Below, one piece after another: positions 15,529 to 24,773 of a stretch of 64,000 nucleotides of DNA. Position 1 is the stretch's first letter. Each line of letters opens with the position of its first letter. The stretch covers positions 1 through 64,000 of the forward strand of contig CALEII010000031.1 in NCBI GenBank assembly GCA_937876205.1, in the 5' to 3' direction. The notes below the pieces were generated by a model that searched no databases, was not told the origin of the DNA, and saw nothing but the letters and a program-made list of their open reading frames with translations. Source of the DNA: an uncultured Clostridia bacterium (GTDB taxonomy: Bacteria > Bacillota > Clostridia > Oscillospirales > Acutalibacteraceae). The translations under genes and the position numbers were made by a program.

Positions 15529-17340
15529 ATGAGGTCATTAAAAAAATCACTGTCTTTTATTCTTGCAGTTGTTCTTATTATGACTACAGCAACTGTAATC
15601 GCATTTGCACAGGGTGATTTCGGTTATGTTTATGCTGATGAAAATCAGACAACTGTTTATATCAGCTCATTTGACGGCTCTGTGGATAAAGACGGTTATG
15701 TTGAAATTCCCGATGAGATTGACGGCAAAAAGGTTGTCGGTATTGCAGAAGGAGCTTTTAAATCAGTTGTCGGTTTAACAGGAATTATCATCCCTGAAAC
15801 TGTTACAAGAATTGAAGACGGAGCTTTTTCCGGTAATGTTGACATAAAAACAAAGGAAAAAGAAGACAACAACTTTGACACAAATGAGTGGTATGAGAAT
15901 CACAGACACGATTATATCATCAGCGGATCAACTCTTGTAAGCTACAAGGGTAAGGATGAAATCGTCACAATTCCCTATAACTGCTCAACTATTGCAGCAG
16001 GCGCTTTCAAAAACAATGACATTATAAAAACTGTATATATTGAGAAGGAACTTACAAAAATAGGCGAAAGTGCATTTGAAGACTGTGATAATCTTGAAAA
16101 AGTAGTGGCAGGTAACGGTGTTTACGGTATTGAAATCGGCAAAAATGCTTTTAAAGACACACCCTGGCTTGAAAATTACCCCTCAGATCTTGTTGCACTG
16201 GGAACAACTCTTGTAAAATATAAGGGTACAGCAAGCTATGTTGCAATTCCCAATGTTTTCACAGCTATTGCAGAGCAGGCTTTCTATTCAGGTGACAACA
16301 CCAGCACAGTTGCATACAAGGTAAAGGTGCCTGTTACTGTAAAAACCTTTGCTGATGAGTGCTTCTATCTTTATGACTCTATCACAAAGGTATATCCTGA
16401 GCTTGTTATTTTTGAAGAATCTGCAGCAGAAGCATATTGTGACGAAGCAGGGCTTGATTATACTTATGCGGCACTCCCCGGTGATGCTGACCGTGACGGT
16501 GTGACAACAGCTGCCGATGCACGTTATGTTCTTCGTATTGCAGCCAAGCTTGAGCGTCCCATTATTGACAGAGATATAATGGAGGTTGCTGATATTACAA
16601 GTGACAGCAAAATAAATGCAGAAGATGCAAGACTTATTCTCCGTGTTGCGGCAAAGCTTGATAAGTATTCATCTGCAGAGCTTCTTTCAATGCCCAGAAC
16701 TGACTATGAAATTCTTTTTGCGGCAACTTCAGCACTTTCAAGTGCAAGAGCATACGGTGTTTCATATTCAAAGTACGCATATCAGGATATGCACAGCGTT
16801 GATATGAACTATAACTCAACACTTTATTTTGATATTTATAAAAATGAGCTGACACCTGCAAGCAAGGCTGTGACAGTTACTTATCCTAAGGATTCTGCAG
16901 AGGGTTATAATAACCTTTTTGAAATTTCACTCATTGATGCAACAAAAATCAAAGAGTATTCTTGCAGACTCGAAGACAGTAACTATATTTTTACAATTAA
17001 GCTTCACGATGAAAAATTCAATAAGGAAGATGTTGATAAGACATCATTCACACAGCAGGTATTCCCCATTGAGACAGTTGCTCACTTCACAAACAAGGTA
17101 AAGGGCAAATACTGGTACAATGACAGCATTGATTACGATATGACTTACCGTGACTGTACACTTGAGCTTCACGTTGAGGTTGCAACAGGTAAGCTTGTGC
17201 TTATGAATGTTGAAATGAACTATGATTTTGAGATAACCGGCAGAGTCGGAAGCATCAAAATCAAGGGCGACAACGGTCCTGCAAGAGCAACAAGAACAGA
17301 CGTAATCAGATATAATAATTTCAATTACTTCGGTTTCTGA
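15529..17340 (+). CDS. Secreted leucine-rich-repeat protein with dockerin
   Basis: 603 residues. Signal peptide (1-27, AFA|QG), BspA-like LRR_5 repeats (about 55-290; units such as VGIAEGAFKSVVGLTGIIIPETVTRIEDGAF in part), a type I dockerin (about 317-380) with two calcium-loop/helix repeats, GDADRDGVTTAADARYVL and ADITSDSKINAEDARLIL, and a C-terminal domain (390-603) of unknown function. The last domain resembles that of the zinc-ribbon protein at 30094-31134. Dockerins bind cohesins of cellulosomes or the cell surface; no cohesin is seen here. AAGGAGGAATT precedes the ATG and a terminator follows. Confidence 0.85.
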   Translation: MRSLKKSLSFILAVVLIMTTATVIAFAQGDFGYVYADENQTTVYISSFDGSVDKDGYVEIPDEIDGKKVVGIAEGAFKSVVGLTGIIIPETVTRIEDGAFSGNVDIKTKEKEDNNFDTNEWYENHRHDYIISGSTLVSYKGKDEIVTIPYNCSTIAAGAFKNNDIIKTVYIEKELTKIGESAFEDCDNLEKVVAGNGVYGIEIGKNAFKDTPWLENYPSDLVALGTTLVKYKGTASYVAIPNVFTAIAEQAFYSGDNTSTVAYKVKVPVTVKTFADECFYLYDSITKVYPELVIFEESAAEAYCDEAGLDYTYAALPGDADRDGVTTAADARYVLRIAAKLERPIIDRDIMEVADITSDSKINAEDARLILRVAAKLDKYSSAELLSMPRTDYEILFAATSALSSARAYGVSYSKYAYQDMHSVDMNYNSTLYFDIYKNELTPASKAVTVTYPKDSAEGYNNLFEISLIDATKIKEYSCRLEDSNYIFTIKLHDEKFNKEDVDKTSFTQQVFPIETVAHFTNKVKGKYWYNDSIDYDMTYRDCTLELHVEVATGKLVLMNVEMNYDFEITGRVGSIKIKGDNGPARATRTDVIRYNNFNYFGF

Positions 17341-17355
17341 TAAATACTTTTACAA

Positions 17356-17381
17356 ACGGCAGCTTCGGCTGTCGTTTTTTT
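17356..17381 (+). terminator. Terminator after the LRR-dockerin gene
   Basis: ACGGCAGC-TTCG-GCTGTCGT (8-bp stem with one G-U pair and a stable TTCG loop) followed by six T. Confidence 0.9.
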
Positions 17382-17459
17382 GCTTTGTAAACAGTCACAG
17401 CAGAATATTAAAGCTGTTTTTTCTTGTGTTACAAAATGCCTCAAAATGTCAAATGGTTG

Positions 17460-17488
17460 TTGTAAAAAAAGTTATGATTAGTTAAAAT
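17460..17488 (+). promoter_or_regulatory. Promoter of the two TetR genes
   Basis: TTGTAA (17460-17465), 17-nt spacer, TAAAAT (17483-17488), 35 bp upstream of the first regulator gene. There is no other promoter-like sequence in the gap. Confidence 0.45.
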
Positions 17489-17522
17489 AATAAAAGAGCA
17501 ATTTTCAGCAGGAGGGTCGTTG

Positions 17523-18065
17523 TTGAATAAGGAAAAACGCACATCTGCACAGGATAGATTAGAGCAGGTATATTTTTCACTGCTTGAAGAAAAACACTAC
17601 AGCAAAATTTCGGTTTCTGAGCTTATTGAAAAAGCAGGCGTCAGCCGTATGACCTTTTACAGAAAATATGAAGATATATTTGATATGCATATAAAGGTAT
17701 GCAGACATCTTGTCAGCAGTCTTGCAGAAAAGCTTGTTGATATATTTATGATGAACGGAGACATATCTGAGGTTACTGATGATTTTTGTAAGATACTTAA
17801 CAGTCAGCGTAGATATATAGCCCTTCTCTGCGGTGAAAATGCTGACAGAAAAATGTATGAACTTGCATTGCCTATTATAATGGAATACGGAAACAGTGTT
17901 GCAGGTGAGCTTGATGACGAACAGACGTTTTATCTGAGATTTATTGCTTTGTCGAGTATCGCAACATATTTCCGTTCACTTGTAACAAATGAGGAATATC
18001 CGCCTGAATTTATAAAAATCTATAAAAGTATTTATGACTTATCAGGGAAAGACGGGGAAAAATAA
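17523..18065 (+). CDS. TetR/AcrR-family transcriptional regulator
   Basis: 180 residues. N-terminal helix-turn-helix of the TetR type (ISVSELIEKAGVSRMTFYRKYEDIFDMHI, about residues 33-61) and an all-helical ligand/dimer domain without recognisable ligand signature. Two TTG codons in a row could start it; the second (17523) is 6 nt after GGAGGG and is preferred. Three bases separate it from the next regulator gene, so the pair is co-transcribed. Target unknown; the gene for the large exported protein downstream is the nearest candidate. Confidence 0.85.
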   Translation: MNKEKRTSAQDRLEQVYFSLLEEKHYSKISVSELIEKAGVSRMTFYRKYEDIFDMHIKVCRHLVSSLAEKLVDIFMMNGDISEVTDDFCKILNSQRRYIALLCGENADRKMYELALPIIMEYGNSVAGELDDEQTFYLRFIALSSIATYFRSLVTNEEYPPEFIKIYKSIYDLSGKDGEK

Positions 18066-18068
18066 GCA

Positions 18069-18629
18069 ATGTGCAAACCACTTGAACAGAAACTTACAGT
18101 TGCATTGTGTGATATTATCAAGAAGAATGATGAAAGAAAAATGACTGTCACCAACCTTTGCAAAAAGGCTGATGTGTCAAGGGCAGCATTTTATCTTCAC
18201 TATAGCAGCTTTGATGAATTCATTGAAAAAAACAAAGATGAAATAATAAGAAAAATAATAAAAGAAGCATATATGTTGCTTTTATGTGATGATAATGAAC
18301 TTGCAAATGCTGTAAAAAAAGAGAATATTATTTTTGATGAATATGACTATATACTGCTGAGATACTTTACTTCAAATGAAAACTGTATTGAATTCGGTAA
18401 CAAGGCTTTCAATAATGCTGAGGAATATTTTCTTGTGGCAGAAATCCACGAGCTGATTAAGAATAAACTGTCAGCTTGTCAGTATTGCTACGAGGCTTTT
18501 TTTGCCGGTTTTATTTGTATTGTATATTTCGGCTTATCTGATTATAACGAAGCAAGATTCAGAAAAGAAATTGAAAAATGCAGAAGTATTTTTAACTTGA
18601 TTGAAAAGAGTAATAAAACAGAAAATTAA
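18069..18629 (+). CDS. Second TetR-family transcriptional regulator
   Basis: 186 residues. TetR-type helix-turn-helix (MTVTNLCKKADVSRAAFYLHYSSFDEFI, about residues 24-51) and a C-terminal helical domain rich in Cys and Tyr. It is only distantly similar to the preceding regulator, so it is not a recent duplicate. Together they could act as a heterodimer, but that is speculation. A strong terminator follows at 18661. Confidence 0.82.
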   Translation: MCKPLEQKLTVALCDIIKKNDERKMTVTNLCKKADVSRAAFYLHYSSFDEFIEKNKDEIIRKIIKEAYMLLLCDDNELANAVKKENIIFDEYDYILLRYFTSNENCIEFGNKAFNNAEEYFLVAEIHELIKNKLSACQYCYEAFFAGFICIVYFGLSDYNEARFRKEIEKCRSIFNLIEKSNKTEN

Positions 18630-18660
18630 TATGCAAATTCAATAAAAATACAAGCATCAG

Positions 18661-18704
18661 ACCTGATTTTTTGTCCAAATGTTGACACAAAATCAGGTTT
18701 TGTT
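18661..18704 (+). terminator. Terminator of the TetR pair
   Basis: ACCTGATTTT (18661-18670) pairs with AAAATCAGGT (18689-18698), with further TTGTC/GACA pairing inside, then TTTTG and a T-rich tail. Confidence 0.85.
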
Positions 18705-18811
18705 ACTTGTTTTATTTTTATTATTTTCATAATATAAAATTGTAGGGTGATAAGTACACCCTTCTAATTAACTGACAGTGTGCAGAAAAAAATTCAAAGG
18801 AGGAACCTTTA

Positions 18812-21800
18812 ATGAAAAAAACACTGGCAATCTTACTTTCAATCCTTATGCTTTTCAGTGTTTCACCTGTAGGTGTATTTGCAAATGAAGCTGCTTATGA
18901 CAGAGCTGCAGTTGCAAACGCTGAAGGCATAGATGAACTTACACACGAACAGATGGCTGCAGTCATCCTCGACTGGGTTGACAGACGCATCGCAGAGGTA
19001 ACAGCCGACTTTGAATCATTCGAAGTTGAGGTTATGGGACAGACAGTTGCAGTTGACATCCCCGAAATCAAGGGCGTTGATGATATCGTTGCTTATGCAG
19101 ACTATCTTGCACAGCTTGAAGGAGATTTTGCAAATCTTGATGTAACAAACCTCAAGACTCTCAAGAGAGCAGACGGTAACCTTGAATTCATCTACGGCGT
19201 TATCCAGTTTATGGCTGACAATTCAGATGTATTCGGTAAGGTTTTCCATTGGGAAGAAGGCAAGGTATTTGACTACGGTAAGGTAGGCGAATATATCCTC
19301 GCTCTCGACACAACAGACGAAAACAATAAGAAGATTGTTGATTTCTACAACAACTACCTCATCGGCAATGACATTCAGGAGAAGTTCATTGCAGGTATCG
19401 CTGCAGAAATGGGTTATGAAATCCCCACCGACGAAAACGGTGAAAGAACAGAAACATTTGACGAAACAATTTCAAACGGCATTCTTTCATGGTTTGCAGG
19501 ACTTTGTGAAAAGAACGGTGTTCTTTCTGAAGACGGTCTTGCAGCTCTCAAGGCATATGACCTGAGAACAACAGATATCTATGCACTTGTCAAGAACTTT
19601 GTAGCACTTGTTCAGTCAGACAATCAGGTTGAAATTGATACATACTACAACTACATTTTCGACACAGTGGTCCGTACAATGCTCAAGTCAATGCTCGGCT
19701 ACACAGCAATTGTAGGTGAAGCTGTTACAGATACAGCTGTTGCAGATGCTTTCAAGGCAGTTTATGCTGACCTCGCACTTCTTGAAGAGGTTTCAGCCGG
19801 CACAGTATATTTCAAGAACGGTGATGCTTACTATCAGGTAACCGTAGCTGACGGCGCAATCACTGCTGTCAATGCTCTTACTTGGGAACAGGCCCTTGAC
19901 GTTAATTTTGAAGCTCCCGTTGTAGGCGTTTACACAGGCGCAAATGCAGCAACTCTTGTTAAAGAATACAGACCCACATCAAAAGAATATAAACAGCTTA
20001 TTTACTCAACATATGCAGACCAGATCGCAGCTGAAGGCTTTGAAGTAGCAGGCACAACAGTTACTGATGAGTATACTGCACTTATGGTTGACGAGAATAA
20101 GGCTCCCGCTATGAGTGATTGCTTCGGTGTTAAGGTTACTCAGGGCGAAGAAGAAATTGCAAATGTTATCATCAGCTTTGCTGATATTGAAACATATGTA
20201 AACGGTATTGCTCTTGAAAAGGCAAACGAAGCTGCAGCAAAGATGGTTGACGGTACAACTATCACAGCTGCAGAGGTTTCAACAATAGATGTTGAAATGG
20301 CATACAAAGGCTGGGCAACAGACGATGAATTTATCGTTCAGGTCAATGCAACAGCTACCGCAAAGGTTAATGTAACAGCTTACGGCTTTACAATGGAGCA
20401 GGATCTTGATGCATCAGGCTACATCACAAATCCTGTTGCAGTTATCGTTCTCGACGACCTTTCAGGCAACCTCAATATTGATGATGCAAAGGCTCTCTAT
20501 GAGTTCCTTGATACAGACTTTGACATTGATGCAGACCTTCTTGACATCGCAGGCAACTACGATGCATATGACGGTGCTGTAGGTCAGGTCAATCACATCC
20601 TTGTAGGTCTTGTTGATATGCTTGTAAGCGATTCAGGTATGACAACTCTCGACCTCACAGACGGCGACAACAACAATCTTACAGCAAATCTTCAGAAGAT
20701 CTGTGACACAGCAAATGATATGATGGCTGCTGCCGAAGCAGTTATGAATGACGAAGGTCTTCAGGCAGTTATTGAAGAAATGGGTATGAGTGATGTGCTC
20801 GCACAGCTCAACGGTATGAAGGCTGACCTTCTCTATGCAATTGACTTCTCATCAGTAGAAGGACTTTATGTATCAGCAATTTCAATAGCTCTTGATATTC
20901 TTGACGACGGCACAAATGAAGTTGTTGCAGGTCTCAACTCAGCAACAGACGGTGCAAAGAACCTTGATACAATGGCTGTCAATGCTCTTGGTTACCTCCT
21001 TGGTAAATACATCCCCGAAGTAAATACAAAGTTTGCAGACTACGGTCTCAATCTTACTGTTCCCGAAATTGGCGGCAATGTGCTTGACGGTGACGGTGAA
21101 GCAATCATTATGGATACTCTTGTTTCCCTTGCTCTTGAAGCAACAACCTGGGCAGTTGATGAATTCCTTAATGACACAGCAAATGAACTTCTTGCAAAGA
21201 TTTTTGCAGAGCTTTCACTTGAAGCTCCTGAAGTAAACCTTGTATTCGGTGTTGAAAATTCGGGCGATTGGAAAGTTACTCTTGCTGCTATGGTAAACAG
21301 AGTATACGAGCTTGCAGGCGGCATCATCATCGCTTGTGACAACGAATATACAGACACATTCGATAAGATAAGTGCAGTTGCAAATGCAATTCTTCCTCTT
21401 GGCTCACTTGCTTCAAACTGTGCAAGCGACAACTTCGCATTTGATGCAAACCTTGTTTACGGCTATATGTTCACTGATACACTTGCAGGTGACTTCGACG
21501 GCTTCCTCGGTCTCTTTGAAACAAAGACAAAGACAGCTGATGTTGCAGCCGGTGTTCCCGTAACAAAGGCACTCATCAATGCTTCTGAGCATATCGTTGA
21601 TGCTATATTCCCCGATACAGTCAATGCAGAAGACTATGAAGCTACTGTAACAGTTCAGGAAGAATTCACATCAGGTGACAACGATGTGGTTATCGCATCA
21701 AACAATATGAAGAGCATCAATGCAAGAAAGGCTGAACTTGTTCCCGCAGCTCTTGACCTTATCAGAGAAGCAGGTATCATTCCTTACTTTGCAGCTGATG

Positions 21801-22117
21801 ATACAGTTGTTGATGAGCCCACAACAGAGCCCGATGAGCCCACAACAGAGCCCGATGAGCCCACAACAGAGCCCGATGAGCCTACAACAGAGCCTGATGA
21901 GCCTACAACAGAGCCTGATGAGCCCACAACAGAGCCTGACGAGCCCACAACAGAGCCCGACGAGCCTACAACAGAGCCCGACGAGCCTACAACAGAGCCC
22001 GACGAGCCCACAACAGAGGATCCTGAAGAGCCTGTTGAAGAAGAGCTTACATTCTTTGAAAAGATTATTGAATTCTTCAATAAGATTATTGCATGGCTTG
22101 TGGGACTCTTCTCATAA
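18812..22117 (+). CDS. Large exported protein with DEPTTE repeats and amphipathic tail
   Basis: 1101 residues, function unrecognised. A signal peptide (1-24, ending GVFA) is followed by about 980 residues of acidic sequence rich in Asp, Ala, Glu and Thr, with no catalytic motif I can name. Then come ten DEPTTEP-type repeats (about 1001-1069), a likely wall-spanning stalk, and a C-terminal segment LTFFEKIIEFFNKIIAWLVGLFS that is amphipathic to hydrophobic with no LPXTG motif or positive tail. It may be a surface protein held by that helix. AAAGGAGGAACC precedes the ATG. A weak promoter TTGTTT-17 nt-TAATAT lies at 18707-18735. A terminator follows at 22165. Confidence 0.8.
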   Translation: MKKTLAILLSILMLFSVSPVGVFANEAAYDRAAVANAEGIDELTHEQMAAVILDWVDRRIAEVTADFESFEVEVMGQTVAVDIPEIKGVDDIVAYADYLAQLEGDFANLDVTNLKTLKRADGNLEFIYGVIQFMADNSDVFGKVFHWEEGKVFDYGKVGEYILALDTTDENNKKIVDFYNNYLIGNDIQEKFIAGIAAEMGYEIPTDENGERTETFDETISNGILSWFAGLCEKNGVLSEDGLAALKAYDLRTTDIYALVKNFVALVQSDNQVEIDTYYNYIFDTVVRTMLKSMLGYTAIVGEAVTDTAVADAFKAVYADLALLEEVSAGTVYFKNGDAYYQVTVADGAITAVNALTWEQALDVNFEAPVVGVYTGANAATLVKEYRPTSKEYKQLIYSTYADQIAAEGFEVAGTTVTDEYTALMVDENKAPAMSDCFGVKVTQGEEEIANVIISFADIETYVNGIALEKANEAAAKMVDGTTITAAEVSTIDVEMAYKGWATDDEFIVQVNATATAKVNVTAYGFTMEQDLDASGYITNPVAVIVLDDLSGNLNIDDAKALYEFLDTDFDIDADLLDIAGNYDAYDGAVGQVNHILVGLVDMLVSDSGMTTLDLTDGDNNNLTANLQKICDTANDMMAAAEAVMNDEGLQAVIEEMGMSDVLAQLNGMKADLLYAIDFSSVEGLYVSAISIALDILDDGTNEVVAGLNSATDGAKNLDTMAVNALGYLLGKYIPEVNTKFADYGLNLTVPEIGGNVLDGDGEAIIMDTLVSLALEATTWAVDEFLNDTANELLAKIFAELSLEAPEVNLVFGVENSGDWKVTLAAMVNRVYELAGGIIIACDNEYTDTFDKISAVANAILPLGSLASNCASDNFAFDANLVYGYMFTDTLAGDFDGFLGLFETKTKTADVAAGVPVTKALINASEHIVDAIFPDTVNAEDYEATVTVQEEFTSGDNDVVIASNNMKSINARKAELVPAALDLIREAGIIPYFAADDTVVDEPTTEPDEPTTEPDEPTTEPDEPTTEPDEPTTEPDEPTTEPDEPTTEPDEPTTEPDEPTTEPDEPTTEDPEEPVEEELTFFEKIIEFFNKIIAWLVGLFS
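21812..22018 (+). repeat. 21-bp tandem repeat encoding Asp-Glu-Pro-Thr-Thr-Glu-Pro
   Basis: Nine full 21-bp units and one 18-bp unit in frame. Units differ only at third codon positions (GAT/GAC, CCC/CCT), so the protein repeat is kept while the DNA drifts. Copy number is likely to vary by slippage. Similar Thr/Pro/Glu stalks link surface proteins through the wall. Confidence 0.95.
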
Positions 22118-22164
22118 ATCAAAAATCAGTTTTTGCACACACTAATATATAACAAAACAGAGAA

Positions 22165-22197
22165 CGGCTCCGTCTTAACAGACGGGGCTGTTTTCTC
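22165..22197 (+). terminator. Terminator of the large exported protein gene
   Basis: CGGCTCCGTC-TTAACA-GACGGGGCTG (10-bp stem with two G-U pairs) followed by TTTTCTC. Confidence 0.85.
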
Positions 22198-22224
22198 ATA
22201 CAAGAAAACGAATTTTCCTATAAA

Positions 22225-22256
22225 GTAAAAAGCGTCTGCCGTAAAGACAGACGCTT
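22225..22256 (-). terminator. Terminator of the GH3 gene
   Basis: Perfect 9-bp stem AAGCGTCTG/CAGACGCTT (22230-22238/22248-22256). On the minus strand it is followed by TTTTACTTTA. It lies 15 bp after the GH3 stop codon. Confidence 0.8.
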
Positions 22257-22270
22257 AAATTCATTATATG

Positions 22271-24757
22271 TTATTCTCTTTTACTGCTTTTTATTGCGTT
22301 GATACCTGTGAGCACACCGTTTCCGGCAACTTTGAGAAGAGCACCGGGCTTTTCATTCATCAGGTCAACAAGTGCGTTTGCAAGTCCCTCTGTCACTACA
22401 CCGTTTGCCATTGCCACAAGAGTTCTTATGGGAGTTTCCATAGCGCCGGCATAAATCATATCTGAGTTGCCGATGTTCATATTGAGCTTTGCGCTGACAA
22501 CATTGATAATGGATTCAATGATATCGCCCCATTTTGTGCCTTTTGTGTCACCGAAGCAGTTATCCCATGTGAAGGGCTTTTCGGGCTTTCTGATGTCAAG
22601 CTTTCTTCCCAGAAGCTTTTCAAATTCACTTCTGTTTATGTGAGCAACATCGCCTTTGTCGTAAAGAGCTCTGATTTCATCGTTGTAGGGGTTTTCGTGA
22701 ACTCCGAAGCCTGTGAGATTGATGTCTGCCTCAAGTCTTATGTCAGCCACTGAAGCGCCTGCCTTGATTACATACTTACCGTCATCGCAGACAAAATCTT
22801 TTTCATTGATGTTGTAATATGCAAAAGCTCTCTTGTCGAGATGAACTGTAACAAGCTTGCTTTCGCCCGCTTCAAGACCGACCTTGGCAAAGCCCTTGAG
22901 CTCAATATCACTTCTGAATACAGTTTTTTCTGTGGGGGAAATATAAATCTGAACAACCTCTTCACCGTAAACAGCACCTGTGTTCTTTACTTCAAGAGTT
23001 ACTGTGATATCGTCTGTATCGGGAGTCAGTGAAGGCTTGCTGAGCTTCATATTGCTGAACTTGAAGGTTGTGTATGATAAGCCGTGACCGAATGGGAAAA
23101 GCACTTCCTTCTTTGCTGTTTCATAGTAACGGTAACCTACATATATACCTTCACGGTGTTCAACTGTATTATATGTGCCGGGGAAACACTGATAACAGGG
23201 AGTGTCACTGAGTTTAACGGGGAATGTTTCGGGGAGCTTACCTGAGGGGTTAGCAATACCGAAGAGAATGTCTGTTTCTGCCTCACCGACTGCTTCACCT
23301 GCAAGGTATGCTTCAAGAACACCGTCAACCTTATCAATCCAGGGCATTTCAACAGGTGCGCCGTTGTGAAGAACAACAACTATATTCTTCTGTACCTCTG
23401 CGATTTTTTCAATAAGATAATTCTGGCAGGCAGGCAGATTCATATTCTTTCTGTCAAATGCCTCAGATTCGATTGATTCGGGCAGACCTGCGAAAACAAC
23501 TGCCACATCCGCACTTCTCGCTGCTTCAACAGCCTTGTTCACAAGCTCTGAAACAGGCTCCTTGTCATTTATGCCGAAGCCTGTTTCATAAGTGATGTTG
23601 CAAAGAGCAGATGATGCTGTGAATGCGTCAGTTACCTTGTATGAATTTATGTGTGAGCTGCCGCCGCCCTGATAACGGGGCTTCTTTGCGTATTCGCCGA
23701 TGAAAGCAATATTCTTTGATTTGTCAAGAGGAAGAACATTATTGTCATTTTTGAGAAGTACCATTGTTTTAAGAGCAGTTTCCTTTGCTCTGTTGTGATG
23801 GTCTTCACGGTCAAATTCACAGTCAAGTCTGTTCTGAGTCCACTTGAATGCAAGATTGACTATTCTTCTGCACGCTTTGTCAAGAACAGCCTCATCGAGA
23901 GTGCTGTTTTCAATTGCAGCCTTGATTTTCTTTGCACTCAGACCGAATGTGCCGGGCATTTCAAGGTCAAGACCTGCTTCAAGACCTTTTACTCTGTCTC
24001 TGACTGCGCCCCAGTCTGAAACAACAAGTCCTCTGAAGCCCCATTCGTCACGGAGAATGTCTGTGAGCAGTTTTTTGCTTTCGGAAACCTGCTCACCGTT
24101 TGTTCTGTTGTATGAGCACATTACAGTCCAGGGCTGAGACTCCTTGACGGCAATTTCAAAGCCCTGAAGATAAATTTCACGAAGAGTTCTCTCGTCAAGC
24201 TCTGCTGAAACGGTGAATCTTCTTCTTTCCTGATTATTCACGGCAAAATGCTTGAGAGATGTGCCTGTATTTTTTGACTGTACACCGTTGATATATGCAG
24301 CTGCCATTTTACCTGCAAGATAAGGGTCCTCTGAGAAATATTCAAAGTTTCTGCCGCAAAGGGGAGAACGCTTGATGTTCATTGCAGGACCGAGGATTGT
24401 TGAAACATTTTCAGCCTGACACTCCTCACCGAGAGCCTCACCTGTTTTAACCATAAGGTCTGTGTCAAATGATGCTGCAAGACCTGCTGCAGAGGGGAAG
24501 CAAACAGCAACAATACTGTCGTTTATGCCGAGATTGTCGGCTGCATCTGCCTGCTTGCGAAGTCCGTGAGGGCCGTCACTTACCATAACTGAAGGTACTT
24601 TAACGGGAGCATCCTTGACTTCAACCGTGTGCCAGAAATCCTTACCTGAAACGAGTGCGATTTTTTCGTCAAGAGTGAGTCCTGCCACGACTTCGTCAAG
24701 AGTTACCACTCTGACATTGTCCTGAGCTTCTTCCTGTTTTTTCTTTTTAGTGAACAT
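22271..24757 (-). CDS. Glycoside hydrolase family 3 beta-glucosidase
   Basis: 828 residues, no signal peptide, so cytoplasmic. GH3 N-terminal barrel with KHFAVNNQE and the nucleophile Asp248 in VVSDWGAV, GH3 C-terminal domain, a fibronectin III-like domain (TVTLEVKNTGAVYGEEVVQIY), then about 120 extra residues of unknown function at the C terminus. Likely hydrolyses beta-linked gluco- or xylo-oligosaccharides; exact substrate not visible. It is 16 bp downstream of the DUF4015 gene on the same strand and probably in the same transcript. A Lys/Gln-rich start (MFTKKKKQEE) is unusual. Confidence 0.93.
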   Translation of the reverse strand: MFTKKKKQEEAQDNVRVVTLDEVVAGLTLDEKIALVSGKDFWHTVEVKDAPVKVPSVMVSDGPHGLRKQADAADNLGINDSIVAVCFPSAAGLAASFDTDLMVKTGEALGEECQAENVSTILGPAMNIKRSPLCGRNFEYFSEDPYLAGKMAAAYINGVQSKNTGTSLKHFAVNNQERRRFTVSAELDERTLREIYLQGFEIAVKESQPWTVMCSYNRTNGEQVSESKKLLTDILRDEWGFRGLVVSDWGAVRDRVKGLEAGLDLEMPGTFGLSAKKIKAAIENSTLDEAVLDKACRRIVNLAFKWTQNRLDCEFDREDHHNRAKETALKTMVLLKNDNNVLPLDKSKNIAFIGEYAKKPRYQGGGSSHINSYKVTDAFTASSALCNITYETGFGINDKEPVSELVNKAVEAARSADVAVVFAGLPESIESEAFDRKNMNLPACQNYLIEKIAEVQKNIVVVLHNGAPVEMPWIDKVDGVLEAYLAGEAVGEAETDILFGIANPSGKLPETFPVKLSDTPCYQCFPGTYNTVEHREGIYVGYRYYETAKKEVLFPFGHGLSYTTFKFSNMKLSKPSLTPDTDDITVTLEVKNTGAVYGEEVVQIYISPTEKTVFRSDIELKGFAKVGLEAGESKLVTVHLDKRAFAYYNINEKDFVCDDGKYVIKAGASVADIRLEADINLTGFGVHENPYNDEIRALYDKGDVAHINRSEFEKLLGRKLDIRKPEKPFTWDNCFGDTKGTKWGDIIESIINVVSAKLNMNIGNSDMIYAGAMETPIRTLVAMANGVVTEGLANALVDLMNEKPGALLKVAGNGVLTGINAIKSSKRE

Positions 24758-24773
24758 ATCAACAACTCCAGTC

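Noticed and set aside
21812..22018. Possible CRISPR array
   Set aside because: The repeats are contiguous 21-bp coding units without spacers.
21784..22122. Minus-strand frame with a Gly-Ser-Val repeat (SSGSVVG) that looks like a silk-like protein
   Set aside because: It is the reverse complement of the DEPTTE tandem repeat of the exported protein.
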